Origin: Clavulina sp. PMI_390
Lineage: Eukaryota; Basidiomycota; Agaricomycetes; Cantharellales; Hydnaceae
Assembly: GCA_015039315.1 (NCBI GenBank)
Contig: WIDE01000098.1
Span: forward strand, 1-64,000
Length of the DNA stretch: 64,000 nt
Direction: 5' to 3'
Positions within the stretch are counted from its first letter, which is position 1. Every line of letters starts with the position of its first letter. A program made the position numbers and the translations under genes. Of this stretch, positions 12,441 to 24,190 are shown piece by piece. The notes below the pieces were generated by a model that saw only the letters and a list, made by a program, of their open reading frames with translations, was not told the origin of the DNA and did not search any database.

Positions 12441-13042
12441 CACTGGCACGGCACCTCTGGTGTCCACACTCACATCACCAACACGCGCATTGGCGACGTC
12501 GAGATCCTCGAGCGTCGCTACCCCGTCATGCTCCACGAATTTTCGATACGCGAGGGTTCAGGAGGCGTAGGTGAATGGCGCGGGGGTGATGGTGTTGTAC
12601 GAGATATAGAGTTTTTGGTCCCACTCCAGGTCTCTATTCTGAGCGAGGTAAGCTTGGCCTTCGTCATCTCATGTGCGATCAAGCCTGAAGCAGCGTGTGC
12701 TCGTAGCGGAGGACGTTCCAGCCATACGGCCTCGAAGGCGGAGGGAACGGCGAGCGGGGAAAGAACATTTGGATCAAACAAGCACGCGCCGAGGATGGAG
12801 ACCTCCCATCTGGACCTTCCGCTCCTAGCACGAAGCCAACACCGCGACATATCAACATTGGCGGAAAGGCAAGCGTCATGATGGGCAAGGGCGACCATCT
12901 TGTGCTGAATACACCTGGAGGTGGCGCATGGGGCGCGCCGCTGAAGGACAAGGATGTTGCTGCTACTGCGAATGCGGAGCGTCCGGCTTGGAGTGCAAGA
13001 GGAAGTTTGGTTGAGCGGGAGAGCGTGCAGGCCGGGTTCTGA
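12441..13042 (+). pseudogene. 5'-truncated second copy of the HydB C-terminus
   Basis: Two exons, 12441-12647 and 12707-13042, have exactly the lengths of the corresponding parts of the upstream HydB gene (207 and 336 bases) and stay open to a TGA at the same place. Most differences from the upstream copy are synonymous; a handful change residues near the C-terminus. There is no start codon or promoter, because the copy begins at the gap. It is either the 3' end of an allele or homoeologue on a second contig, or a partial tandem duplicate. I favour the first, given how the ends match. Confidence 0.8.
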
Positions 13043-13691
13043 CCCAGACCTGGCGCCATCTTGTTCTTATGATGTTCTGTTATGTAGACCACCTGTTCAC
13101 GAACTGCACATCCATTCTTCAAGAATTTCAGATCACTATTCACCACACATCTGAGCTGCCGTGTTATTCACCCAGTTAGCATGAGGAAGCCAGTGCACGC
13201 GGCGCATACAGGCGATTGCCAGACAGCTGGCCGCGACGAGTGGTCGGGATGGCAGCAGTTCGAACTAAGCACTTCAGGGGAACAACACGCAGAGCAAGGT
13301 GATCTGCTCTCTCTCAGAGAGACGAGCGGTTAGATATGAAGTAACAAGGGACTCGATGAGACTCGAGTATGAGATGCGAGTTGAGGAGTTCTCAGTCGGA
13401 AGAAGTAGACCAGATATCACAACGCTAGGGAGGAAATTCAGTTTAGACGCGATCAGGTAGAATACTATGGGTCTTTTTTTACGGAATCAAGTTTAAGATC
13501 CCTGATATTGAAGGCGCCCAGCCAGAGTAGACCCTCCGGGATTCTCACAGCAAGAATGATTGGAACATATTTGAAGCTATCGGGAGGAGGCTGGCACGAA
13601 GCAGTATAATGATTAATGTAAGGGCGGGCTCTATTCTTTATTAGTCTTCGTATCCTGACACTGCCTGACGAGGCCTTTTGGGAACTGCAGA
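12441..13691 (+). repeat. Right copy of the 1.25-1.28 kb direct repeat
   Basis: Copies the segment 11149-12430 with numerous substitutions and small indels, and then continues into unique sequence (ACACATGTTAGG...). It begins abruptly at the gap. Confidence 0.9.
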
Positions 13692-14191
13692 CACATGTTA
13701 GGTGAGTGAATTGCAATGGCAGACAAAATGGTATAAACGAACGAGGGTATGATGTTGGGAAGTGCTCAGGAGGGACGTAGCCCAAAGACTTGCGGATTGG
13801 GGGGACAGTCAGCACCATCACAGGTCCAATTCCACCAAGGAAGAGTGACCAGAACACGACTGGGCTCTCATGCGACATGTTGCGCTAGGTGAGTTTGGGA
13901 AGTCTCAGAAAACCGTATTCATGGTTGAAGCAGTCCATTCAAACGCACCAGGTAACGAATGGGGGTGCGAAAGAAGGAGACTGTCGACATGGCTGGTGAG
14001 GGCTGTTGGTCTAAGCGCTGGAAGCTTCGGAGCCGACAGGCAAAACACCCACAAAGCCTGAAAACTCTGCTTCCCTCATCCCCTTCCTCTTCCTTCCCAC
14101 CCTGCTCCCATCTTTCATCCTAAGGCTTCTGTCTGGATTGGGCTGAGGCGATTCTAGGGACTTCCTCCTTTTATCATCTTACGACCTCACG
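13692..14191. other. Spacer and 5' region of NOG2
   Basis: Five hundred bases between the repeat copy and the NOG2 start codon. No gene is recognised. The last ~140 bases are rich in C and T (for example around 14062-14190), typical of a fungal 5' leader. Confidence 0.5.
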
Positions 14192-16957
14192 ATGGTGGCC
14201 ACTGGGTCGAAAAAAACTGGCTCCGCCAAAGCCGGCATGACTCTCAAGCGTGTCAAGGGCGAAAACTTCTATCGAGATGCAAAATCAGCTGCTCGCGTTA
14301 AAATGCTCAATGGTGGCAAGGCTGTCCGTGATCGCGATGGAAAGATCATCAAGGCTGCTGCATTCCAGAAGGGTGAAGACGAGACGACGCCAGGTCGTGT
14401 CCAGCCTGACCGTCGATGGTTCGGTATGTAAGAATAATTCCAAAATTAACGACCGTGGTTTTTGGGAACTAATCTCCCTTATTTTATCAGGAAATACTCG
14501 TGTAATATCGCAGAATGCGTTGGAGCACTTCCGAGAATCTCTCAATGCACGCAAGAACGATCCATACTCCGTTCTCCTCAAGCGCAATAAGCTTCCTATG
14601 AGTTTGCTCGATGATGCACATAAATCTCACCAGGGCAAGGTAAGCTCGATCTGATGATATTTGGTTGTCTATAGCTCTAACACGCAACTCGATACAGAAA
14701 CCTCACATTGTCGAGACCGAGCCTTTCCACGACACGTTTGGGCCGAAGGCTCAGCGCAAGCGACCTCATATCAACACAGGCTCCTTTGCTGAACTGGCTG
14801 CTGCCGCTAGTGCTACGCCTGACGAAACTGAAGCAGATGCCACTGGCGGCGCAGAGTCTTCTACAGCTGGTGCATCTTCCTCCAAATTTGACGGCAACGT
14901 CTACTCCTCGGACCCAGTCCCTGAGCTGCCCACGCACTCCAATATCATCGAGCCGATCTACCAAAAGGGCACATCGCGCCGTATTTTTGGCGAGCTATAC
15001 AAGGTCATCGACTCTTCTGATGTCATTGTGCACGTTCTCGATGCTAGAGACCCCATTGGGACACGATGCGACTCTGTGATTGAGTATCTTCGCAAGGAGA
15101 AAGCACATAAACAGATCATCTTCGTCCTGAACAAGTGCGATCTCATCCCAACATGGGCAACAGTACGTATAATTTTCTCCAAATTTTCTGTTTTCTATTT
15201 TCTATTTTTTCTATCCGTTGCATTTATGCTCGTTCTTTGGAATCTCCATGTGGAGTCCCATGTGCCAAGTCAAGTCTCCACTGCCCCTCATTCTATGAGA
15301 CCTCCTAGGCGTGTGTGACTGTTACGGCCATGGGAAAGCAACCGCCTTTCGTTTCCTTCCTGGATACACGTTATGTGCATACCAGGGCTCTAGGAAGCAT
15401 TGGTGGACGTCTTGGTAAGAGTTGTGAGCTATGGCTGCTTCAGTGCAACATGTCCATGCCCACGTAGTTCTGGGACACACATTCGTTTTCTCCTTTTGAT
15501 CTACCTGTTTTTTTCTCGTTCCAAAGCTACGGACTTCGTACGAGACACAGTCTTACTAATCTGGCGTCGTGATTTCTGTAGGCTCGATGGATCCAAGTGC
15601 TGTCGCCTATGGCTCCCACCCTCGCATTCCACGCTTCCATCAATCACTCATTTGGTAAAGGCTCTCTCATCCAACTCCTGCGTCAGTTCTCCGTGCTCCA
15701 TTCCGATCGCAAACAAATCTCGGTCGGCTTCATCGGGTATCCAAACGTGGGCAAATCGTCGGTTATCAACTGCCTGAAGAAGTCAAAGGTCTGCAACGTT
15801 GCTCCCATTCCTGGCGAGACAAAAGTTTGGCAGTACATCACGCTGATGAAGCGGATATACCTCATCGACTGCCCTGGTGTCGTACCAACGAGCGCCCGTG
15901 ACTCGGAAACCGAGACTGTCCTTAAGGGTGTTGTGCGTGTCGAGAACCTTTCGAGTCCCAGCGAGTTCATTCCCGCATTACTGGATCGTGTCCGGCCTGT
16001 GTACCTGTCGAGAACGTACGACCTCCCACATCCTTCTGCGCACCCTTCCTCAAGTGCCAAGCCTCCTGTGCACGACGCTGCTGACGGTGATGTGGTCGAT
16101 CTCGACACCAAGAGCGGACGCTGGACAGCTGATGCCTTCCTCGAGGTCCTCGCTCGCAAATCCGGTAAACTCCTTCGTGGTGGCGAACCGGATCGCGAGA
16201 CGGTTGCGAAGATGGTCTTGAATGACTGGATTCGTGGCAAAATCCCCTTCTTCGTACGCCCACCTGAACGAACTGCCGAGGAGCTGGCGGCCGAGAAGGG
16301 TAAATCAGCCAAGGCGAGGGGCAAAGAAAAGGCGGTCGAGGTCTCGACGGATGCTGTCGGCAAGGGCAAGGAGAAGGCAGAGTTGGTGGAGAAGACGGTC
16401 ATTGGGGTACAGCAGCAAGTCCGCAAGATCCCTGTCGCGACAAAGTTCGCACCAGACGATCGTTTGCCGATGGACGACGAGGACGAGGACGAAGGTGGTG
16501 ATGACGAGGACGAAGAGGGGAGCGATGGCGCCGATGACGACGACGACGTGGTCGATGGTGATGACGACGATGATGCGCAGTCGGAAGAGCTCCAGTGGGA
16601 TGACCTCTACAATGCCGCTTCTTCAACGACTAAATCTGCTCCTGCACCTGTGTCACCTCCGAAGCAAAAACGACCCGCCCCATCTACGACAGAAGATGGT
16701 GATGAAGATGTCGAGATGGCCTCTGGTGATAAGGAGCAACCTCGCAAGAAGAAAGAGGCACGCATGACCACTAACAAGGTTCGTACCCCAAGCCTCTTCG
16801 TACTCGAGATAACGGCTGATCCAGGTTTCGTCTTATTTAGCGAAAAGCGACCAACTTCTTCACAAATGCAAACGTGAAGAACAAAAATCCTGCTCGGAGA
16901 GGCGTTAAGCTGGGAGCAGAGCATGGGCCACCGGGGAAGAAAGGCGGGAGGCGATGA
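14192..16957 (+). CDS. NOG2: Nucleolar GTP-binding protein 2 (NOG2/NUG2), 60S ribosome assembly GTPase
   Basis: A circularly permuted GTPase that acts on pre-60S particles in the nucleolus and nucleoplasm before export. Five exons: 14192-14423, 14491-14639, 14698-15162, 15582-16778, 16841-16957; 2160 bases, 719 aa. The N-terminus has the basic family opening ([18 protein letters not shown]). The G motifs come in permuted order: DARDPIGTR and NKCDL (G5/G4-like) first, then GYPNVGKSS (P-loop, G1), a PGETK switch region and DCPGV (G3). The C-terminal part is a long extension with a run of Asp/Glu (about 16470-16600) followed by a Lys/Arg-rich tail ending [10 protein letters not shown], consistent with nucleolar targeting. 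Intron 3 is 419 bases, several times longer than the other introns here. Yeast Nog2 is ~486 aa, so this is a long fungal form. Confidence 0.95.
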
Positions 16958-17160
16958 ACTATTCTTATTTCTCTTTTCTCTCATCTTTGGCTGCTTGGCA
17001 TCAATGTCTCGGCATTGGTGTGAAGGCTGGTGGATCTATCATCCATAGTTCACTGCCCGATATTGGGTATTTGTGGTGTTTAGATGTAGCAATATCAAGA
17101 TCGATTTGTACACCAAGCGAACACATGTGATACCGAAAGGACAAGTGGTACACCGGTTTA

Positions 17161-17907
17161 CTATGCCCTTGGCCACATCGTGGTTGGGCCACCCCAGGCG
17201 GTGATAGAGAATTTCTCCTTATCCCACTAACGGACCAGCAGAGTTTAGTACTGCTCCAACGCACTACCAGATACACCAGGGCAGAAAACACTTACAACAT
17301 TCCCCTTCCAGTATGCATCAGCCTCAATCCGTTTTCGGATAGCCTCGACGCTCTCAGCCTCGATGATGAACATGGACCCAACGAACTTCTTGTCGGTCGC
17401 ACCAGGTTCGATGGATTCAGGAGTGAAGAACGGCCCAGATAGCTCTAATGAGAAAAGAACGAGATAATCAAGAAGATCGTCAGCATATACAGGTGAAGAA
17501 GCTAACACCCCACACCAAGGTGCATATGGGGCGAAGGAAGAAGCTAGGGATACTCAACTCGTCCATCCATTCTCGTTTAGTGGCTGCCAGCTTGCCAAGT
17601 GCTCAGGACGCACAGCCATTCGCCGACTCAGAGCTTCAGAATCGGTGTAGTCGGGGCAGTAAACAAAGTAATGCTTGCCACTCCCAGGCTTGAGCCCTTC
17701 GTTGTAGGCGAACGTAGTAGCAGTCGACATGTTTTGGCGTCCAAGAGGGCTTAAGCTTAGGCGATTGAATGGATGTTTTAGTGAAGGAGATGAGAGGTGG
17801 GGGAGGAATGAAGGGCGAAGGCGTGATCTGAGGAACATGGATGATAGTATCGGGCCCGACGGTCCGCGAAGGGCCGTCAGTTCAACCGTGCGTTGTGGGA
17901 AGGGCAA
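17161..17907 (-). CDS. YciI-like domain protein with probable mitochondrial presequence
   Basis: Three exons, 17907-17559, 17444-17296 and 17226-17161; 564 bases, 187 aa. The conserved core is HYFVYCPDYTD, the RPEHLASW segment (family His), GATDKKFVGSMFIIEAES and the C-terminal GNVWDKEKF, a good match to the YciI/YCII fold of ~100 residues, whose biochemical role is unclear in most organisms. The first ~59 residues are outside the domain and rich in Arg, Ser, Leu and Pro with almost no acidic residues. From Met24 (MFLRSRLRPSFLPHLSS) it looks like a mitochondrial import signal. Met60 (MSTATTF) would give a cytosolic form of 128 aa. It is convergent with NOG2. Confidence 0.85.
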
Positions 17908-18021
17908 AAATGTGGGGAGGCATTCACCGAAGTAGTGTTTTATAGTTGCACAGAAAGTAATGATACAGGTGCACGACTAATAGTGACAACAGAACGTAAT
18001 CGTACCACCATTTGCGAGCAC

Positions 18022-20370
18022 TCAAGATTCGACTCCCATGACGGCCCACATCCCACCCTCCACAAACAGCGTCAAGTGCGATCGTGGCCACACTTTCTCA
18101 ACCGCGTGTCTTGACTCATGCCCTGGTGTGAGGTCCCATTTGCCCGACGAGTTAGGGAGGGAGCCCTGGGGCTGAGCGTTTGGGCGTAGCGTGATGGTAC
18201 TGAAGGTTTGGAGGAGACGAACGAGAAGGAAGGAGACTTCATTGTAAACAAATTGTTGGCCAAGACAGATCCGAGGGCCAGCTATACATCCAAGGAGATG
18301 GACGATTGGCAAGTGTGCGTGAGATACTCTGGCGGTAGACGGTACCCGAGCAGACTTACCATTGAAAGGAAGGAACATGAATGGGTTGGCAGTCAGCCTC
18401 GCGAGACGGTCGTCGATCCACCGCATTGGATCAAATACGAGAGCATCTTCACCCCATAAGTCTTTATCCCGATGCATGTACATCACGCTAAAGCTCGTTC
18501 TTCAAGAATGAAACCCAAGGTCAGCACCATATGCGGGTAGGGCGTGTAAAATGGCTTACGAGGTACCAGCGGGAATGAACCAGCGCGTGCCATCCTCATC
18601 GACCCAGACGTCTGCCTCGACCGATTCACGATAGTTGATAGGCACGGGAGGGAAGAGACGAAGCGTTTCTGTGGAAATCGAATGTCAGGGCAATGTCCTA
18701 GGCTCCGATGTTGTTGGTTTCATGGCATACCATTTATGACAGCGCGAAGATACTTGAGTCCTCGAAGGGAGTCATAAGTGGGGAGATCCGTAGCCCCAAT
18801 AGTCGTCAATATCTCCTCGCGCAATTTTTCCAGCACCTCAGGGTGTTGTGAGAGAGCATATGTGGTGAATGTTAACAGCGACGCGGTCTATCACCAGGAT
18901 TCATGGGGTTAGTCTATGATTGACCAAACATTTCGACAACTGCTGATAATATTTACCGAATCGCGGCCTGCAACCAGCATATTCGCTAGCGAATCCCTAA
19001 TAATAGCTCTATCATCGGTCTCGAGCACCAAATGGTCCAATAGAGTCATGCCCTCTTCGAGACCTTCTGTCTGCGCGCCTCCAGAGCCTGCGTTCTTTAC
19101 ATCCCTTTCTTCCAGAAGCTCCGCTCTCCTTAGCATTGCCTTCTCTAGAATCGGGTTGAGATACGCATCGAGATGAGGGACGTAGTCGATGCTGTTATCG
19201 CGGAAGATCTCAGCAGAGGGCCAGGCTCTTCCCATGTGAAGACGTGTCGAGATGTGCTCCTGCCCAACAGCGATAGCCTTGACAAATGCGGATGTACGTC
19301 CAGTGGAACCAGCGATTTTGGGCTGTACGCCGCCTGGGAGCAACATAGGCTCATGAATGCTGTGAGGACAGTCTCCCATGAGGAATTCTGTGGCAGAGTC
19401 AAGAGTGAACCGCGCATAAACGTCCTAGGGTAAGACAGAGTATGAGATTCGCCCTCGCTTTCAGATGAATAATAAGCGTCCAACCTGAATATTAAGGGGA
19501 GTTCCATCATTAAAAGCAGCCTTCATTATTTCGATAATCTCGTCAGCGTGTTTCTCAAAGATCTTGAAGTCACTGATGCGTTCGCGACTGAAGAATGGGC
19601 GGGCAAGGGTTCGGTGAAACTTCCACATAGCGCCTATCGAAGGGGCCATGATGAGTGTTTCCGGTTTCATAAGTGTGCTTGGATTGCCTACCATCTGAGT
19701 TGAACACACCGACTCCAAGGACTGGTCGGGTTGCTCGGCGAAATGGGTTCTCTCCTTTTACATACTAAAGAGTGTGGGCTAGAGTCGTCAGGCAAATGCT
19801 GAACAGTTGAGACTGATCATTATCAAGGAGCTCACGTTGTTGAAGTTTCCAGCTAGTATGCGCTTGATGTATCGAGGTTCCTTTGTAATCACTAAGAGCA
19901 AGAAGTAGCATGAGTGGCGATACATATCAGGATTACTGGCAAGGCTGTTCTAGGATCACACCTCGATATTCTCCATTTACTCGAACTGAACTTGTCTTGT
20001 TATGCACCCTCATGGCTTCGCCCAGTGATTCGCCCGCATACTCCCACTTGAGAGAAGAGACAAAGTGGACAACCATGTCCATACCAGCAGGAATATACCA
20101 TCTACCACGCAGCTGAGGAAGCGGCTTCGCCCCCATTTTCCGAGCTTGGCGCCAGTTAGACACATCGGCCAGGAAATCTCTGACCAGAATGGTGACTGGG
20201 AAGCTGAGAAGGACGAGGGCTAGTCGTATCCACGGCCACACATTGAGTTGGGTGAGCTTGAATAACTCATGTTCGCCCAGATAATGAAGCGCCGCAAACA
20301 CAACCAAGGGTGGCCCAGCCAGACCAGGCAGCAATTGCAGAAGGTAAGGGACGCCAGGAGGGAGCGTCAT
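18022..20370 (-). CDS. Cytochrome P450 (CYP63-like), gene 1
   Basis: Nine exons: 20370-19962, 19891-19836, 19764-19692, 19633-19485, 19424-18957, 18887-18731, 18668-18560, 18499-18360, 18281-18022; 1821 bases, 606 aa, all phases consistent. The N-terminus (MTLPPGVPYLLQLLPG) and two hydrophobic stretches anchor it in the ER membrane. The I-helix motif is AGRDSTAS, the K-helix ETLR, and the heme loop FNAGPRICLGQQF carries the cysteine ligand. The sequence resembles basidiomycete CYP63-type monooxygenases of the CYP52 clan, which hydroxylate alkanes, fatty acids and aromatics; substrate here is unknown. Unlike the other three P450s in the window it lacks the intron right after GQQ. It is tandem with the next P450, in the same direction. 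Confidence 0.92.
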
Positions 20371-20856
20371 GGTGGTGAGGAGTTGAAAGGAGCACCGGGC
20401 ATGTGTTTGGCTGATGAACAACAACGACAAGTTCGCACACATACGCGCCAAAGGATCTTGCTTTTATACATTCATAAGTTAAGCCAATGTGATCCCCAGA
20501 GCGTTGTCGGCACGTTCACGGCCTCAGGGATTCGATGGCCGAGAGTGCCACACATGTGCCAAGCCCTCACTTCTCCAATGCTATGGTCCACAGCAGCACA
20601 CTCGCAAACGAATGGCAATTCAAATGGAAATGACAAACCGAAGCTGTTGCTTCTGCAAGGACGACACATATGGAAGATGGCAACCCGATATGATGATATC
20701 CTTCTCGCATTGTAGCAATTCAGTGAAATACAAAAGCTGGGGTAGAATCGACACCGGGCGTTGACGTCATGCACACACCACCCAGCCACACTGATTCGGA
20801 ACGCTTTCAATTCACTTCACCTCTGACTCGGAGTCTCCGGGTTGATACTACGCCCC

Positions 20857-23277
20857 TTATTTCGCTCCGTCTTCAACGCCGTCAAATCCAGGAGGTTCGC
20901 CCATGACTGCCCACATGCCTCCTTGCACATAGGTCGTCAAATGTCTGCGTGGCCAAACCTTCTCGATGCTGTTGCGGGTCCCGCGCTCGGGGCTCATATC
21001 CCATTTGCCGAAAGCATTAGGGAGGGTACCGTGTGGCTGCGCTTCTGGGCGAAGGGCGATGGTGTTGAAAGTTTGAAGCAATCGGACGAGCATGAATGAG
21101 GCCTCGTTGTAGGCGAACTGGAGATGGTCAGGTAGATGATCAGCACTGAGGCGAGAACACGAGAGAGAGAATCATACCTGCTGACCAAGACAGATACGGG
21201 GTCCAGCTGTGTCAGAGAGGTGAGAGGGTGTTTCAGCGTATTGAGTAGCACAAAAATGACCTCACCGTTGAAAGGAAGGAACATAAATGGATTCGCCGTC
21301 AGTATAGCCAGACGTTCGTCGATCCATCGCATTGGGTCAAACACGAGAGCATCTTCACCCCAAAGGTCTTTATCGCGATGCATGCTCAGGACGCTATATC
21401 CCGTTCTGTGTGGCACAAACCAGTTAATCGAACAATAGAAAGTTGCCAAACGTGGGGACTCACGTAGTTCCAGCAGGGATGAACCAGCGTGTATCATCCG
21501 CGGCAGTCCATACATCAGCGTCCACCGACTCCCGGTAGTTGAGTGGAACCGGAGGGAACAAGCGGAGCGTTTCTATTAAGCCGATTAGTCAACGCAACCT
21601 TTTGAGCGGCCTCATCTGCAATATTCACCATTCAGAACAGCACGGAGATACTTTAGCTCTCGAATCGAGTCGTAGGTCGGGGCGTTTGTAGGGCCGATAA
21701 CGCTCAAGATCTCCTCACGTAGCTTGGCAAGTACGTCGGAATGCTGCGAGAGCGCATACGTCGCGAAGGTCAAGAGGCATGCAGTCTAATAAAAATGGTG
21801 TCAACCTGTATTTCACCGTCCTATATGAATGGTGAAGCCGCTTACCGTGTCACGACCGGCGATGAGCATGTTCATTAAGGAGTCCCGAATGATATTTCTG
21901 TCGTCCGTCTCGAGGACTAAATGATCCAATAGAGTCATGCCCTCCTCAATACCCTCCTTCTCAGATACCACGCCCATACTTCGCTTCTCGTTCCTCTCCT
22001 GCAACAGTTGGGTCCTCCTGTGCAGCGCTCTTTCCACGATTGGTTCGATATATACCTTCAAGTGCATGGCGTACTGGTCACTCTTGTCTCGGAGGATCTC
22101 AGCGAGTGGCCAAATTCGACCCATGCGCACACGGGTTGAGATATGCTCCTGGGCGGCGGCGAAGGCCTTGACGAATGCAGAAGAACTCGGTTCACTGCGC
22201 CCAGGTGTAACAGAGCCGGAGAGGGTGGGTTGAATCCCGCCAGGGAGCAGCATTGGCTCGTAAATGCTGTGAACACAATCTCCAAAGAGGAACTCGGTCG
22301 CGGAGTCCAGAGTGAATCGTGCAAAAACATCCTTGAGGACAGACGCGGAGCGCAACATGAGCTTGACTATTCAAGGGAGACATGCTTCCACCTTACCTGA
22401 ATGTCAAGAGGGATCCCAGAGTTGAAGGTCTCCCTCATTATTCCGATCACTGAGTCCGCATGCTTCTCGAAAATTTTGAAGTCGCTGATGCGATCGCGGG
22501 TAAAGAAGGGACGGGCAAGCGTGCGGTGGAACTTCCACATCACACCTTGGTGCAGAGGAAGGGTAAGGAGATCAGCATCCAATTCCAAACATCATGAATG
22601 AGCGAAGCCTCACCATCCGAGTTGAACACACCAACACCGAGGACACGGCGAGCAGCCCGCCCGAACAGCTCTTCACCTTTCACGTACTGTGGTCCCAGGA
22701 AGGTCCCCTTTAGTGCGGGCAAGCGCTACAGGCTATGAAGCTGCGTGAGCACTCACGTTGGTGAAGTTCCCGGCCAAGATATGCTTGATGTATCGAGGTT
22801 CCTTGGTCAAGACTAGGATTTGTAGAGGGCGTTGTCAGTCAGATGGAAATGTGAGGGTATAGCAGCTTGAATCATACTCCTGCGATCTCCTACAGCTCGA
22901 AACACGACCGTTTTGTTGGGCCTGAGGATCTCTCCCATCGAGTCCCCAGCATACTCCCACTTGATGGCGGAGATAAGGTCCGCAATCAAGTCCAGGCCGG
23001 CTGGGATGTACCATTTCCCTTGAATCTGTGGAAGCATCCTAGCGCCCATCCTGCGGGCCTGATACCAATACGACAGCTCGATCCAGAATTCTCGGACATA
23101 AAAGGCGACCGGCAGCGAGAGAAGGACAAGAAGGAATCGCAGCGAAGGGGAGGAATCCAGCAGGGAGAATGCACTGAGTTCGCGTAGATAGTGGAGGGCG
23201 GCGTAAACAAGCAGAGGCGGGCCCACGAACGCAGGCAGCAGCTGGAGAACATAAGGGATTCCTGGAGGAAGCGCCAT
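20857..23277 (-). CDS. Cytochrome P450 (CYP63-like), gene 2
   Basis: Ten exons: 23277-22878, 22812-22757, 22686-22614, 22545-22397, 22331-21846, 21785-21629, 21572-21464, 21405-21266, 21206-21178, 21117-20857; 1860 bases, 619 aa. It opens MALPPGIPYVLQLLPA with hydrophobic N-terminal segments. The motifs are AGRDTTACLL (I-helix), ETLR (K-helix) and NAGPRICLGQQFAYNE (heme loop). Exon sizes match gene 1 at most positions (56, 73, 149, 157, 109, 140), so the two are tandem duplicates. A ~490-base intergenic space (20371-20856) separates them. An extra intron after GQQ splits the last exon. The C-terminus is longer by about ten residues than in gene 1. Confidence 0.92.
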
Positions 23278-24190
23278 GGCTGAGGTATGCCAACGACTGA
23301 GATGCGGATGTTATCGTAGAGTCATATTTATGGGGTTTACTGCTAGACCCCAGGGTAGAGGAGACTCCATATAGCCGGTTCGAAGTGGGGCACAGGACCA
23401 GTTCAATGAATTCACTTCCGAGAAACGATCTGCCCGTCACCGACTCGGGCGACTGGCCAGCTTCGACCGAGACCGGACAAGTCACGTGCCGAGAAGCCTG
23501 ATTTAGGATACACGCCCATTCAGTTACGGACTGGGTCCATCGTCTCACCACCTCTGTGATCGGTATCAAAGAAATTACCATGTTAAAGGGAAAATTGAAG
23601 CTGCGTGTACATGAATTTTGTGGATCACGGCATTTGAGCGAAGAGAGAGCGTAAAGTGGATACAAGAGGTGAAGACAACAATAGGATCAGATGCAACAAG
23701 AAACGGAACCCACTTGGACTAGGATGATGAGACAGCTTTTGCTCCGAATAAACCGAAAGCCCAATCAGTCAAAATCATTCTTCTCCCCGAATCGGGGCCC
23801 AAAAATTAAGAGGGATCTTCTCCGCAGTCTCAAATGACCGCGAATCCCCCCCTTGTCGTATGCACAACGGCAGCGACATAATTCTTCATGTGTCAGCAGC
23901 CACACAAAGGCGACCGCAGAACACAACGAAGTCGGAGAGCGTACTCGCTACTAGCGGACGTATCAACATCTCCTCCGAGCTGCCCGCTTCTTATTGCGGC
24001 GACGGAGCAAGCTCTCTCCCGATGGCACTCATGAAGTTGGCCCCGCTTCTTCACAACCCAGCCGTCTAGGCGCATATTTGGGCGATGATGGTGGGTCGAC
24101 GAGCTTCAGGATGATTCTAAGGCTCGTCTATGCGTCGATGGTCCAGTGCTAGTTGCCTGCGGTTTTACCCAAAGCGATCAGCTTGGTGGC
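23278..24190. other. Upstream region of P450 gene 2, no gene recognised
   Basis: About 900 bases with no recognisable gene. A 208-codon open frame on the minus strand overlaps the P450 first exon in another frame and is a shadow. The proximal part should contain the P450 gene 2 promoter. Confidence 0.45.

Noticed and set aside
12441..13042. Second HydB copy as an independent functional gene
   Set aside because: It starts at the assembly gap without a promoter or start codon and matches the end-overlap geometry of unmerged contigs.
15683..16426. 247-codon frame on the minus strand
   Set aside because: It lies antisense to the long fourth exon of NOG2, whose GTPase motifs are unmistakable; it is a codon-composition shadow.
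23039..23665. 208-codon frame on the minus strand
   Set aside because: It overlaps the first exon of P450 gene 2 in another frame and extends into non-coding sequence; no domain likeness.
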